From an uncultured Flavobacteriales bacterium (lineage in GTDB: Bacteria > Bacteroidota > Bacteroidia > Flavobacteriales_D > Crocinitomicaceae), in NCBI GenBank assembly GCA_913046365.1, contig CAJWRM010000014.1:1-59439 (forward strand): 59,439 nt of DNA, in the 5' to 3' direction. Below the pieces are notes generated by a model. The model worked only from the letters and a program-made list of their open reading frames with translations. It did no database searches and was not told where the DNA came from. The position numbers were made by a program, and so were the translations under genes. This document shows positions 28,169 through 36,903 of the stretch, piece by piece (position 1 is the first letter of the stretch; each line of letters begins with the position of its first letter).

Positions 28169-29363
28169 ATTTATGAATGGCAGCAACGCCAGGAAGCTCT
28201 TTACCTTCGAAATATTCAAGTAAGGCTCCACCACCAGTGCTGACGTGGCTTATTTTTTCTACAACGTTAAATTTCTTTGCGGCAGCAGCACTATCTCCTC
28301 CTCCAATCAAACTATAGGCTCCTTTTTCTGTTGCTTTAGCCACGGCTGAGGCAACTGATTTTGTCCCTTCTTCAAAAGGCTTTAGCTCAAATACGCCCAT
28401 TGGACCATTCCATAAAATCGTCTTTGAGCCCTCAATGATTGCTGAAAATTGATCAGCCGCTATAGGACCAATGTCTAAGCCCATCCAGTTTTCTGATATC
28501 TCGTCACTTTTTGAGGTATCGATTTGTGCATCTGCACTAAATTTATCGGCCACAATAGAGTCTACAGGTAGGTGAATCTCTACACCCAGATCGCCAGCTT
28601 TAGATAGAATTTCTTTACAGGTTTCAATACGATCATTCTCACAAAGGGATGCGCCAATTTGGCCGCCAAGCGCTTTTTTAAATGTGTAGGCCATTCCCCC
28701 TCCAATAATAATATGGTCGGCTGTTTTCATTAAGTTTTCTACAATCAACACCTTGTCTGACACTTTCGCTCCTCCGACAATAGCTGTGAAGGGCCTTTGT
28801 GTTACTTCCATTACTTTTTTGGCACTTTCAATTTCTGATTTCATAAGTAGGCCAGACATTTTGTTTTCACGTGTAAAATATGTCGCTATGTGCGTGGTGC
28901 TTGAATGTGCACGGTGCGCCGTTCCAAAAGCGTCATTCACATAACAATCACCTAGATCAGCTAGCTGCTTCGCGAAATTTGCATCACCTAAGGTCTCTTC
29001 CTTGTAAAATCTAACATTTTCAAGTAAAAGAATTTCTCCTGGATTTAGTTTTTGTGAAAGTGTTTGCGCTTCTTCACCGATACAGTCTTGTGCAAATAGT
29101 ACTTTTCTGCTCGTGATTTGTTCTAAATGATTTGTTAAGTGACTGAGGGAAAAACTTTTTTCAGGACCATTTTTTGGTCTTCCAAGGTGAGAAATAATAA
29201 TAACTGAACCTCCATCAGACAAAATCTTATTTATGGTAGGTAAAGCAGCTTGCATTCTTTTATCATCTATGATTTCAAATGTTTCCTTATCAAGCGGTAC
29301 ATTAAAATCAACACGAATTATGACTTTTCTTCCTTTGAAACGGTACGTATTAAATGAGGCCAT
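28167..29363 (-). CDS. pgk: Phosphoglycerate kinase
   Basis: A 398-residue two-domain kinase making ATP from 1,3-bisphosphoglycerate. Signatures include [28 protein letters not shown], the segment [37 protein letters not shown] and the closing [13 protein letters not shown]. It is of normal length and cytoplasmic. It is transcribed alone, converging on the gapA side of the locus. Confidence 0.98.
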   Translation of the reverse strand: MASFNTYRFKGRKVIIRVDFNVPLDKETFEIIDDKRMQAALPTINKILSDGGSVIIISHLGRPKNGPEKSFSLSHLTNHLEQITSRKVLFAQDCIGEEAQTLSQKLNPGEILLLENVRFYKEETLGDANFAKQLADLGDCYVNDAFGTAHRAHSSTTHIATYFTRENKMSGLLMKSEIESAKKVMEVTQRPFTAIVGGAKVSDKVLIVENLMKTADHIIIGGGMAYTFKKALGGQIGASLCENDRIETCKEILSKAGDLGVEIHLPVDSIVADKFSADAQIDTSKSDEISENWMGLDIGPIAADQFSAIIEGSKTILWNGPMGVFELKPFEEGTKSVASAVAKATEKGAYSLIGGGDSAAAAKKFNVVEKISHVSTGGGALLEYFEGKELPGVAAIHK

Positions 29364-29379
29364 GAGGTTTTATTTTGTG

Positions 29380-29387
29380 CAAAATTA
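29380..29387 (-). promoter_or_regulatory. -7 box upstream of pgk
   Basis: On the minus strand TAATTTTG fits TAnnTTTG and lies 16 bases before the pgk ATG. No clear -33 element was found. Confidence 0.4.
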
Positions 29388-29549
29388 CTAAGTAGATTTG
29401 AATAAGAAATGAATTATCATAAATTACCTCGCTGATTCTATATTATTTTGTGGATTGAGGATATTGGTTCATAAAGAATTCGCCCCAAAAAGTTTTCAAA
29501 CTTTATTTTATTTTTTTTGTTCAATATACGATGTAAAGATAATTATAAT

Positions 29550-29557
29550 TATATTTG
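29550..29557 (+). promoter_or_regulatory. -7 box upstream of bcp
   Basis: TATATTTG matches the -7 consensus and lies 40 bases before the bcp ATG. The nearest TTTG upstream is about 30 bases away, too far for a normal -33 element. The surrounding 234-base gap between pgk and bcp is very AT-rich and shows nothing else I can name. Confidence 0.4.
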
Positions 29558-29597
29558 ATTAAAATTACGTCAATAATAAAGATTAAAATATAAACAA

Positions 29598-30065
29598 ATG
29601 AAAACATTAACCATCGGTGAGCAAGCTCCGTCTTTCGAAGGAGTTGACCAAAACAATAAAAAGATTTCTTCACGTGATTTTGTAGGAAGTAAATGGGTAG
29701 TATATTTTTATCCTAAGGATAATACTCCAGGGTGCACAGCGCAAGCCTGTAGCCTTAAAGATGGATATGATGAGCTCCTTTCCAAGGGAATCAAGGTTCT
29801 TGGTGTTAGCGCTGATTCTGTTAAAAGTCACGATAAATTTGCTTCCAAGTTTTCTCTTCCGTTCCCATTACTTTCTGATGAATCGAAAGAGGTTATTAAT
29901 CTATTCGGGGTTTGGGGTCTAAAGAAATTTATGGGACGAGAATACGAGGGAATTCATAGAATTACTTTTGTGATGAATGAGAACAATGAAATCACTCATG
30001 TTGTGCACAAGCCTAAAACAAAAGATCATGCAAATGAAATCTTGAAATTATTAGATTTAAAGTAG
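29598..30065 (+). CDS. bcp: Thioredoxin-dependent thiol peroxidase (Bcp/PrxQ)
   Basis: A 155-residue peroxiredoxin that reduces hydrogen peroxide and organic peroxides. It shows the Bcp pattern YFYPKDNTPGCTAQACSL with the peroxidatic Cys and the resolving Cys five residues later, and the GVSADSVKSHDKF region. It is cytoplasmic and of usual length. It precedes recA by 81 bases on the same strand; a stress link is possible but not shown. Confidence 0.96.
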   Translation: MKTLTIGEQAPSFEGVDQNNKKISSRDFVGSKWVVYFYPKDNTPGCTAQACSLKDGYDELLSKGIKVLGVSADSVKSHDKFASKFSLPFPLLSDESKEVINLFGVWGLKKFMGREYEGIHRITFVMNENNEITHVVHKPKTKDHANEILKLLDLK

Positions 30066-30146
30066 AACGTAATTTGTTTACGAACATACAACCCTACTTT
30101 TGATTTATTAAATAACTCAGGCCACAAGCCTAAAAAAACAAACGAT

Positions 30147-31178
30147 ATGCCAAATAAAGAATTAAACAAAGAAAAATTGAAAGCACTTCAACTTACTATG
30201 GAGAAGTTGGATAAAACTTACGGAAAAGGTTCTGTGATGAAATTAGGGGATGCTCCCGTAGAAAAAATTGATGTTATACCAACGGGTTCATTAACGCTGG
30301 ATTTAGCTTTGGGTGTTCAGGGCTATCCTAAGGGTCGAGTTGTTGAAATTTATGGCCCGGAATCCTCGGGTAAAACAACCCTCGCAATTCATGCAATTGC
30401 TGAGGTTCAGAAGCAAGGTGGTATAGCCGCTTTTATAGATGCCGAGCATGCATTTGATCAGTTTTATGCAAAGAGCTTGGGTGTCGATGTGGCAAACCTA
30501 CTGATTTCTCAGCCTGACAACGGAGAGCAAGCATTGGAAATAGCGGATAACTTAATACGTTCCGGTGCGATTGATTTAATCATCGTTGATTCTGTAGCAG
30601 CATTAACACCAAAGGCTGAAATTGAAGGAGAAATGGGTGACTCCCAAATGGGACTGCAGGCAAGACTAATGTCGAAGGCTTTGAGAAAACTAACGAGCTC
30701 CATAAATAAGGCTGGATGTTGTTGTATTTTCATCAATCAGCTGAGAGAAAAAATAGGAGTGATGTTCGGAAACCCTGAAACCACAACAGGTGGTAATGCT
30801 TTGAAGTTTTATTCTTCAATCCGTTTAGATATTAGAAGATCAACGCAACTCAAAGATGGTGATGAGGTTAAAGGGAACCGTGTAAAAGTAAAAGTGGTTA
30901 AAAACAAAGTCGCTCCCCCTTTTAGAAGGGCTGAATTTGATGTGATGTATGGAAAGGGTATTTCTAAAATAGGTGAGATTTTAGACCTAGGAGTAGAATT
31001 AAATATTTTGAAGAAAAGTGGTTCTTGGTTTTCTTACGGTGAAACGAGACTTGGTCAAGGAAGAGACTCTATCAAGAATCTATTGTTAGATAACCCAGAA
31101 CTTACTGAAGAACTGGAGAAAAAAATAAAAGATGCTCTTGCGTCGCCCGAGGTCGCAGCCGAGGTCGCACAAGATTAA
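30147..31178 (+). CDS. recA: Recombinase RecA
   Basis: A 343-residue recombinase that forms filaments on single-stranded DNA, performs strand exchange and triggers LexA cleavage. The Walker A motif GPESSGKTT lies at residues 70-78; the Walker B region [10 protein letters not shown], the L2 loop [14 protein letters not shown] and the [13 protein letters not shown] tail are all normal. No LexA-type operator is evident in the short upstream gap. A strong terminator follows at 31196. Confidence 0.98.
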   Translation: MPNKELNKEKLKALQLTMEKLDKTYGKGSVMKLGDAPVEKIDVIPTGSLTLDLALGVQGYPKGRVVEIYGPESSGKTTLAIHAIAEVQKQGGIAAFIDAEHAFDQFYAKSLGVDVANLLISQPDNGEQALEIADNLIRSGAIDLIIVDSVAALTPKAEIEGEMGDSQMGLQARLMSKALRKLTSSINKAGCCCIFINQLREKIGVMFGNPETTTGGNALKFYSSIRLDIRRSTQLKDGDEVKGNRVKVKVVKNKVAPPFRRAEFDVMYGKGISKIGEILDLGVELNILKKSGSWFSYGETRLGQGRDSIKNLLLDNPELTEELEKKIKDALASPEVAAEVAQD

Positions 31179-31195
31179 GAGCAAATCGTTTGGAG

Positions 31196-31223
31196 AAACG
31201 GCGCTTTGGCGCCGTTTTTTTTT
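31196..31223 (+). terminator. recA terminator
   Basis: The stem AAACGGCGC with GCGCCGTTT (nine pairs, TTTG loop) is followed by a run of T. It lies just after recA. An ATG within it at 31206 opens the next frame but is not a credible start. Confidence 0.9.
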
Positions 31224-31259
31224 AATCAGAATTTAGTTAAATTTGAAAAAAACGATTTT

Positions 31260-31985
31260 ATGAGAAGAACAAAATTTTATTCAATACTTTCCTTGGTGTT
31301 AGTTTTAACATTTTCTGTTGCATGCAAGAAAAAGGGGTGTACTGATTCATCTGCTGCTAATTATAACGAAGAGGCTAAAAAAGATGATGGGTCATGCGTA
31401 TATTCACCGGTAATTTCTTTAATTGGCGCATCTGACACAACCATAAGCGTAGCTACAACTTGGACTGATCCTTATGCGACGGCTGCCAATATTGATGGTG
31501 CAGTAGTTCTAGTTTCTGATGTTAGTGACGTAGACGCTAGCCAAGTTGGTGACTATACCGTAACATATTCAGCTAGTAACAACAATGGAACAACAACGGT
31601 CATTAGAAATGTACATGTTGTGATCAATCAAGACACATGGCTTGGTGATTGGAGTGTAAGTGATAACTGTGGAGGCGGAACTGGACTTGCGCTTAATGGC
31701 TCACCTAATGTTATTGCCGGTGGAAGTAGTGATCAAATTCTTATCACAGATTTCTTTAGTGGAGTTACTGGTTCTTATGGGACGGCTATCTGTCAAATTG
31801 ATGGTGAAAATATAACAATAGCTCAGGCATCTGATGGAGCACCTGGAGGTTTTGGAGACATTATTTACGAAGGTTTCGGTTCTATGAACTCGGATGGTGT
31901 GAGTTTTACAATCACATTTACTTGGCAGAATACAACGCCTTTGACTGGCGGATCTGGAACTTGTCAAGCTACTTACAGTAAATAA
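31260..31985 (+). CDS. Lipoprotein with Ig-like (DUF5011-type) domain
   Basis: A 241-residue lipoprotein. The signal peptide ends in a lipobox (LTFSVAC, lipid-modified Cys22) followed by KKKG. Next comes a single Bacteroidota motif GCTDSSAANYNEEAKKDDGSC, an Ig-like domain of the DUF5011 kind (about residues 45-120, ISLIGASDTTISVATTW and GDYTVTYSASNNNG), and a C-terminal lipocalin-like stretch starting TWLGDWSVSDNCGG. It should sit on the outer or inner membrane; its role is unknown. ATG 31260 is used because the earlier ATG at 31206 lies in the recA terminator. Confidence 0.8.
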   Translation: MRRTKFYSILSLVLVLTFSVACKKKGCTDSSAANYNEEAKKDDGSCVYSPVISLIGASDTTISVATTWTDPYATAANIDGAVVLVSDVSDVDASQVGDYTVTYSASNNNGTTTVIRNVHVVINQDTWLGDWSVSDNCGGGTGLALNGSPNVIAGGSSDQILITDFFSGVTGSYGTAICQIDGENITIAQASDGAPGGFGDIIYEGFGSMNSDGVSFTITFTWQNTTPLTGGSGTCQATYSK

Positions 31986-32006
31986 GTCCAACGATACTTA
32001 ATGTAG

Positions 32007-32034
32007 AAAGGAGTGAAATACACTCCTTTTTTTA
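32007..32034 (+). terminator. Terminator after the lipoprotein gene
   Basis: AAAGGAGTG and CACTCCTTT form a nine-pair stem with an AAATA loop, followed by T's. Confidence 0.85.
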
Positions 32035-32042
32035 TGCCTAAG

Positions 32043-32075
32043 GTTTGCAAAGATTAATAGAATAACCTACTTTCG
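32043..32075 (+). promoter_or_regulatory. Promoter of the membrane pyrophosphatase gene
   Basis: A -33-like TTTG (32043-32046) and a -7-like TACTTTCG (32068-32075) are spaced by 21 bases, close to the Bacteroidota pattern TTTG-N19-21-TAnnTTTG. The -7 box is imperfect. It leaves a leader of about 20 bases before the ATG at 32103. Confidence 0.45.
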
Positions 32076-32102
32076 CGCCTTAAATTACTATTAATTAGAA
32101 TT

Positions 32103-34568
32103 ATGGAATCAATTGCAATTTACCTACCAATTATTTTAGCAGTCGTAGGTTTGTTATACATGTTTGTTAAAAAGGCATGGGTTATGAAACAAGATGCTGG
32201 TGACGGCAAAATGAAAGAAATATCTGACCACATTTATGAAGGAGCCTTGGCTTTTCTAAAAGCAGAATATAAGCTACTTACCTTTTTCGTAATAGGAGCA
32301 AGTCTTGTGCTTGCTGGTGTGGCGTACATGGTCCCAACGACAGGTTATTTGATCATTGTTGCGTTTATCATTGGTGCGATCTTTTCTGCGCTCGCAGGAA
32401 ATATGGGTATGAAGATTGCCACAAAAACGAATGTAAGAACAACCCAAGCTGCCAAAACAAGTTTGCCTAACGCTTTGAAAGTGTCATTTGGTGGAGGAAC
32501 AGTTATGGGCTTAGGTGTTGCTGGATTAGCTGTTTTAGGTCTTACAGCATTCTTCATTTTGTTTTTTCATTATGTCATGGGCGGTGTTTGGACCAATACG
32601 GCGGATATGACAATTGTCCTCGAAACATTGGCAGGATTTTCCTTAGGTGCAGAGTCAATCGCCTTATTTGCAAGAGTTGGTGGTGGTATCTATACCAAAG
32701 CGGCAGATGTAGGAGCTGATTTAGTAGGGAAAGTAGAGGCTGGTATTCCTGAGGATGACCCTCGAAACCCAGCTACTATTGCAGACAACGTAGGTGATAA
32801 TGTTGGTGATGTTGCAGGAATGGGAGCTGATTTGTTTGGTTCTTATGTTGCAACAGTTCTTGCTGCGATGGTTCTAGGAAACTACGTAATCGAAGATATG
32901 GGTGGAGTAATCAATGATGCCTTTGGAGGTATTGGACCGATTCTTTTACCAATGGCTATTGCCGGTTTTGGGATTATCATCTCAATTATTGGAACATTGT
33001 TGGTTAAAATTTCATCGAACGATGCAAAAGAATCTCAGGTTCAAACAGCCTTGAACATTGGTAACTGGACATCAATTGCTTTGGTTGCAATTTCTTGTTT
33101 TGTTCTTGTGAAATGGATGCTTCCTGCTGAAATGCAAATGACATTTTATGGAGAGGGATTACAAACAATTTCCTCTATGAATGTTTTCTATGCTACTTTA
33201 GTTGGATTGGTCGTTGGAGCGGCAATTTCATCCTTTACAGAATATTATACTGGTTTAGGTAAAAAACCAATTTTAAAAATAGTTCAGCAATCTTCCACGG
33301 GTGCTGGTACGAATATTATTGCAGGATTGGCTACGGGTATGATTTCTACTTTCTCATCTGTACTTTTATTTGCTGCAGCAATTTGGACCTCCTATGCTTT
33401 CGCAGGTTTTTATGGTGTTGCTTTGGCTGCATCAGCGATGATGGCGACAACAGCCATGCAGCTTGCAATTGATGCTTTTGGCCCAATTTCAGATAACGCA
33501 GGAGGAATTGCTGAAATGAGTGAACAAGATCCTATTGTTCGAGAGAGAACGGATATTTTAGATTCAGTTGGTAACACTACTGCTGCTACGGGTAAAGGTT
33601 TTGCAATTGCATCAGCGGCACTTACTTCTTTAGCGTTGTTTGCGGCTTATGTAACTTTCACTGGAATTGATGGAATAAATATTTTTAAAGCACCAGTGCT
33701 TGCAATGTTGTTTGTAGGAGGTATGATCCCTGTTGTATTTTCGGCACTTGCCATGAACTCTGTTGGAAAAGCGGCAATGGAAATGGTATATGAGGTCAGA
33801 CGCCAGTTTAAAGAAATACCTGGTATTATGGAAGGTAAAGGAAAACCGGACTACGCAAAATGTGTAGATATATCTACAAAAGCTTCCCTCAAAGAAATGA
33901 TGCTTCCTGGAATCCTTACGATTGGTTTTCCAATTGCGATTGTTCTTTTGGGTAAGTTAGTATATCCAGACAACAACTTGATCATTGCTGAGATGTTAGG
34001 TGGCTACATGGCTGGTGTTACCGTTTCAGGTGTACTTTGGGCAATTTTCCAAAACAATGCTGGTGGTGCATGGGACAATGCGAAAAAATCTTTTGAGGCT
34101 GGTGTTGACATTGATGGTGAGATGACCTATAAAGGATCGGATGCGCACAAAGCAGCAGTCACAGGAGACACTGTTGGTGATCCATTTAAAGACACATCAG
34201 GACCGTCTATGAACATTCTGATTAAGCTAACATGTCTTATTGGATTAGTGATTGCACCAATTCTTGGAAGTGGTCACGGTGATGAAAAGGGTTCAAATAA
34301 CGGAGCGACTACAGAATGTTGCACAGATGAAAAAGAAAAGGAATGTGGCTCAGACAAAGAAAGGGATGCATGTTGTGAAACAGAGGGTGAAGCTCAAAAA
34401 AACGTCACGGCATCTGCAAAAATGTGTGACATGTCAGAATGTTCAAAAATGACCAAAGAAGAATGTGCAGCAATGTGTGCAGAAAAAGGATGTAGTGAGG
34501 AAGAAACTACAGCCTGTTTATCAAAGTATGATGAAGAAGGAAATTGGAAAGGTTCTTCAGAGGATTAA
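32103..34568 (+). CDS. hppA: Membrane-bound K+-dependent pyrophosphatase with Cys-rich tail
   Basis: An 821-residue ion-pumping pyrophosphatase with about 16 membrane segments, which uses pyrophosphate hydrolysis to export H+ or Na+. The catalytic motifs [11 protein letters not shown] and [19 protein letters not shown] are intact. The sequence [10 protein letters not shown] carries Ala where K+-independent enzymes have Lys, so it should need K+. Whether it moves Na+ or H+ I cannot decide. Past the last membrane segment (about residue 720) is a hydrophilic tail of about 100 residues with eleven Cys between 739 and 805, for example [10 protein letters not shown] and [12 protein letters not shown]. 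This tail is not part of the usual family and may bind metal. Confidence 0.95.
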   Translation: MESIAIYLPIILAVVGLLYMFVKKAWVMKQDAGDGKMKEISDHIYEGALAFLKAEYKLLTFFVIGASLVLAGVAYMVPTTGYLIIVAFIIGAIFSALAGNMGMKIATKTNVRTTQAAKTSLPNALKVSFGGGTVMGLGVAGLAVLGLTAFFILFFHYVMGGVWTNTADMTIVLETLAGFSLGAESIALFARVGGGIYTKAADVGADLVGKVEAGIPEDDPRNPATIADNVGDNVGDVAGMGADLFGSYVATVLAAMVLGNYVIEDMGGVINDAFGGIGPILLPMAIAGFGIIISIIGTLLVKISSNDAKESQVQTALNIGNWTSIALVAISCFVLVKWMLPAEMQMTFYGEGLQTISSMNVFYATLVGLVVGAAISSFTEYYTGLGKKPILKIVQQSSTGAGTNIIAGLATGMISTFSSVLLFAAAIWTSYAFAGFYGVALAASAMMATTAMQLAIDAFGPISDNAGGIAEMSEQDPIVRERTDILDSVGNTTAATGKGFAIASAALTSLALFAAYVTFTGIDGINIFKAPVLAMLFVGGMIPVVFSALAMNSVGKAAMEMVYEVRRQFKEIPGIMEGKGKPDYAKCVDISTKASLKEMMLPGILTIGFPIAIVLLGKLVYPDNNLIIAEMLGGYMAGVTVSGVLWAIFQNNAGGAWDNAKKSFEAGVDIDGEMTYKGSDAHKAAVTGDTVGDPFKDTSGPSMNILIKLTCLIGLVIAPILGSGHGDEKGSNNGATTECCTDEKEKECGSDKERDACCETEGEAQKNVTASAKMCDMSECSKMTKEECAAMCAEKGCSEEETTACLSKYDEEGNWKGSSED

Positions 34569-34589
34569 TTCCAATTCAATATAATATGT

Positions 34590-34618
34590 AAAAGCCCTCG
34601 CCGAGGGCTTTTTTTATG
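34590..34618 (+). terminator. Terminator after hppA
   Basis: AGCCCTC pairs with GAGGGCT around a GCC loop and is followed by seven T. Confidence 0.88.
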
Positions 34619-34650
34619 CTTGAGAATTTCTTTAATTTTAGATATTAAAC

Positions 34651-34672
34651 TGAATAATTCTGAATAATTCTG
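34651..34672 (+). repeat. 10-bp tandem repeat at the start of the ATL gene
   Basis: TGAATAATTC occurs twice in direct succession and is followed by TG. The ten-base unit is not a multiple of three, so gaining or losing one copy changes the frame that enters the gene. Confidence 0.8.
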
Positions 34673-34995
34673 ATTTCTTTATTGATGTTTATGATGTGGT
34701 AAGACTTATTCCTAATGGGAAGGTGACCTCGTATGGAGCGATTGCGAAATATCTAGGATCGAAACAATCTTCTCGAATGGTGGGTTGGGCGATGAATGCC
34801 TCACACACTAAAAAGGATGTGCCCGCTCATCGAGTAGTAAATAGAAACGGCATGCTTACCGGGAAAAATCATTTTGACACACCTGATAAGATGAAATCCC
34901 TTCTAGAACAAGAAGGAATAGTGATTCATGAGGATAGGGTTGTTGACTTCGAAAGTTTCTTTTGGGATCCTTCAACAGAATTAGAGATACCTTAA
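34660..34995 (+). CDS. Alkyltransferase-like (ATL) DNA-repair protein, MGMT family
   Basis: A small (about 100-111 residues) DNA-binding protein of the O6-alkylguanine methyltransferase family. The active-site PCHRV of true MGMT reads PAHRVVN here, so it cannot accept alkyl groups; ATL proteins flag alkylated guanine for nucleotide excision repair. Conserved parts are IPNGKVTSYGAIAKYLG, RMVGWAMN and NRNGMLTGKNHF. Homology (DFFIDVYDVVRLIP) continues upstream of the only standard start, GTG 34696, back to a stop at 34651, with only ATA, ATT or CTG codons available; I mark CTG 34660 as one option. The true start is unresolved. Confidence 0.8.
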   Translation: MNNSDFFIDVYDVVRLIPNGKVTSYGAIAKYLGSKQSSRMVGWAMNASHTKKDVPAHRVVNRNGMLTGKNHFDTPDKMKSLLEQEGIVIHEDRVVDFESFFWDPSTELEIP

Positions 34996-35028
34996 AGGAT
35001 TCTATTAATTTTAGTCCAAATACGTATT

Positions 35029-36174
35029 ATGAAATTTGGAACAAAAGCAATTCATTCAGGAGTAGAACCTGATCCATCAACAGGTGCAATTATGACGCCT
35101 ATTTTTCAGACCTCTACGTATGTTCAAGAGGATGCGGGTGTTCATAAGGGCTATCAATATTCTAGAACCCAAAATCCAACACGAGATGCACTTCAGAAAA
35201 ATATAGCCGCGCTTGAAAATGCTAGTTATGGAGCTTGTTTCGGCTCTGGTCTTGCAGCGATTGATTGTGTCATGAAAATGTTGACTCCTGGAGACGAGGT
35301 GATTTCAACGAACGACCTTTACGGAGGTTCATATCGACTTTTTAAAACCATTTTCGAGAAGTATGGGATTAAGTTTCATTTTGTAGAGATGAATGACATG
35401 GATAAGGTTCGAGAGCTTATCAATCAGCGCACAAAACTCATTTGGGCAGAAACGCCAACAAACCCTATGATTAATATAATTGATATTCGTGGCTTGGTGA
35501 AGTTAGCCGATTCCTGTGATGCATGGCTTTGTGTTGACAATACTTTTGCAACCCCTTACCTTCAGAACCCCATAGATTTAGGTGCAGACATTGTAATGCA
35601 TTCAGTTACGAAATACCTTGGAGGTCATTCTGATGTAATTATGGGCGCCTTAGTTACTTCAAATGAATTGATAGCTAAAGAAATGTATCGCATTCAAAAT
35701 TCTTCTGGGGCAGTGCCAGGACCAATGGATTGCTTCCTTGTTCTGAGGGGAATTAAAACACTGCATCTGCGTATGCAGCGGCATTGTGAAAATGGTGCTA
35801 AAATAGCTCATTTTCTTCAAGCTCATTCTGCGGTAGAGAAAGTATATTGGCCTGGGTTTGAAGCTCACTCAAATCATTTAATCGCAAAACAGCAAATGCG
35901 AGATTACGGAGGAATGCTTTCATTTACGCTTGAGGGAAATAAATTACAAGATGCGCAAGCGGTTTTTAGGCATCTTAAATTGTTTTCTCTTGCTGAATCA
36001 TTGGGAGGAGTCGAATCTTTGATTGGTCATCCAGCGACGATGACCCATTCGTCAATTCCTAAAAAAGATAGGGAAGCCAGCGGAATAGTTGACAGCTTAA
36101 TTCGTTTAAGTGTAGGAGTTGAGGATGCTGAAGACCTTATTTATGATTTACGACAGGCACTAGAGATTCTCTAA
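35029..36174 (+). CDS. Cystathionine gamma-synthase/lyase (PLP-dependent)
   Basis: A 381-residue Cys/Met metabolism PLP enzyme. The start MKFGTKAIHSGVEPDPSTGAI, the segment YQYSRTQNPTRDALQ, FGSGLAAID, the aspartate strand LCVDNTFATPYLQNP and the PLP-binding Lys in MHSVTKYLGGHSDVIMG are all present. Members make cystathionine from an activated homoserine and cysteine (MetB) or cleave cystathionine (MetC/CTH). The two cannot be safely separated by eye; gamma-synthase is favoured and would feed the metH pathway at 13.8-17.4 kb. The 3' end overlaps the convergent LytTR gene by 15 bases. Confidence 0.9.
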   Translation: MKFGTKAIHSGVEPDPSTGAIMTPIFQTSTYVQEDAGVHKGYQYSRTQNPTRDALQKNIAALENASYGACFGSGLAAIDCVMKMLTPGDEVISTNDLYGGSYRLFKTIFEKYGIKFHFVEMNDMDKVRELINQRTKLIWAETPTNPMINIIDIRGLVKLADSCDAWLCVDNTFATPYLQNPIDLGADIVMHSVTKYLGGHSDVIMGALVTSNELIAKEMYRIQNSSGAVPGPMDCFLVLRGIKTLHLRMQRHCENGAKIAHFLQAHSAVEKVYWPGFEAHSNHLIAKQQMRDYGGMLSFTLEGNKLQDAQAVFRHLKLFSLAESLGGVESLIGHPATMTHSSIPKKDREASGIVDSLIRLSVGVEDAEDLIYDLRQALEIL

Positions 36175-36903
36175 TATTTGGAAAAACTGCTCTTTCTTTG
36201 CAGGAGATAATGGTACAGAACTTCCATCTTTCATAATAACAGCTCCGCCATCAGCTTTGTCATATCGATTAATATGATCTAGATTAACAAGGTGAGACTG
36301 CTGCACTCTGAAAAAGGAATGCCCAGAAAGCAATAAGTCATATTCTTTTAGTGTTTTTGACACCAAAATTCTTTTGCCTGACTCTAAGTAGAATGATGTA
36401 TAGTTTTTATCTGCCTCGCAACGTATTATTTCCTTTAGCTCAAGAACATATACACTTTCTTGTGTCTTTAATACAAGCTTCTTTTTTTCGCCCCGTTCGA
36501 TATTATTTGCCAATGCATTGAACTGAACTTCGTTCTTTTTCTTTTGCAGCGTTGTAAGTGCTTTGTCCACCGCATCCTCTAATTCTTCTACATCAATCGG
36601 TTTCAATATGTATGCTAAAGCACTGAATTTGATCGCTTGAATTGCATATTCCTGATATGCCGTTATAAATACAATTTCAAATTCTTTGTATTTAACACCT
36701 TTAAGAACATCAAAGCCGTTTCCATCAGGCATCTGAATATCCAAGAAAACAAGGTCTGGTTTAATTTTATTAATTGCGCTAATTCCGCTTTCTACGTTTG
36801 AGCCGTCAGTATATATATCGAAGTTATGTCCAAAAGAAATAAGGAGTCTCTTTATGAATTCTTTCGTTTTATTTTCATCGTCTATTATGAGTACTTTTTT
36901 CAT
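36160..36903 (-). CDS. LytTR-family response regulator
   Basis: A 247-residue two-component regulator. The receiver domain (residues 1-120) has acidic residues DDE near the N terminus, phospho-acceptor Asp55 in LVFLDIQMPDG and Lys in YILKPIDVEEL. Residues about 145-247 form the LytTR DNA-binding domain (LVLKTQESVYVLELKEIIRCEADKN is split by its strand pattern; HSFFRVQQSHLVNLDHINRY follows). Its start overlaps the stop of the kinase gene (ATGA), so kinase and regulator form a cognate pair. Targets are unknown. Confidence 0.95.
   Translation of the reverse strand: MKKVLIIDDENKTKEFIKRLLISFGHNFDIYTDGSNVESGISAINKIKPDLVFLDIQMPDGNGFDVLKGVKYKEFEIVFITAYQEYAIQAIKFSALAYILKPIDVEELEDAVDKALTTLQKKKNEVQFNALANNIERGEKKKLVLKTQESVYVLELKEIIRCEADKNYTSFYLESGKRILVSKTLKEYDLLLSGHSFFRVQQSHLVNLDHINRYDKADGGAVIMKDGSSVPLSPAKKEQFFQILENL

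Noticed and set aside
31206..31259. Lipoprotein start at ATG 31206
   Set aside because: It lies inside the recA terminator and would spoil the lipoprotein signal peptide.
34252..34452. Overlapping Lys/Gln-rich ORF in the hppA tail
   Set aside because: It is the shifted reading of the Cys-rich tail; the hppA frame remains open and ends at a stop followed by a terminator.
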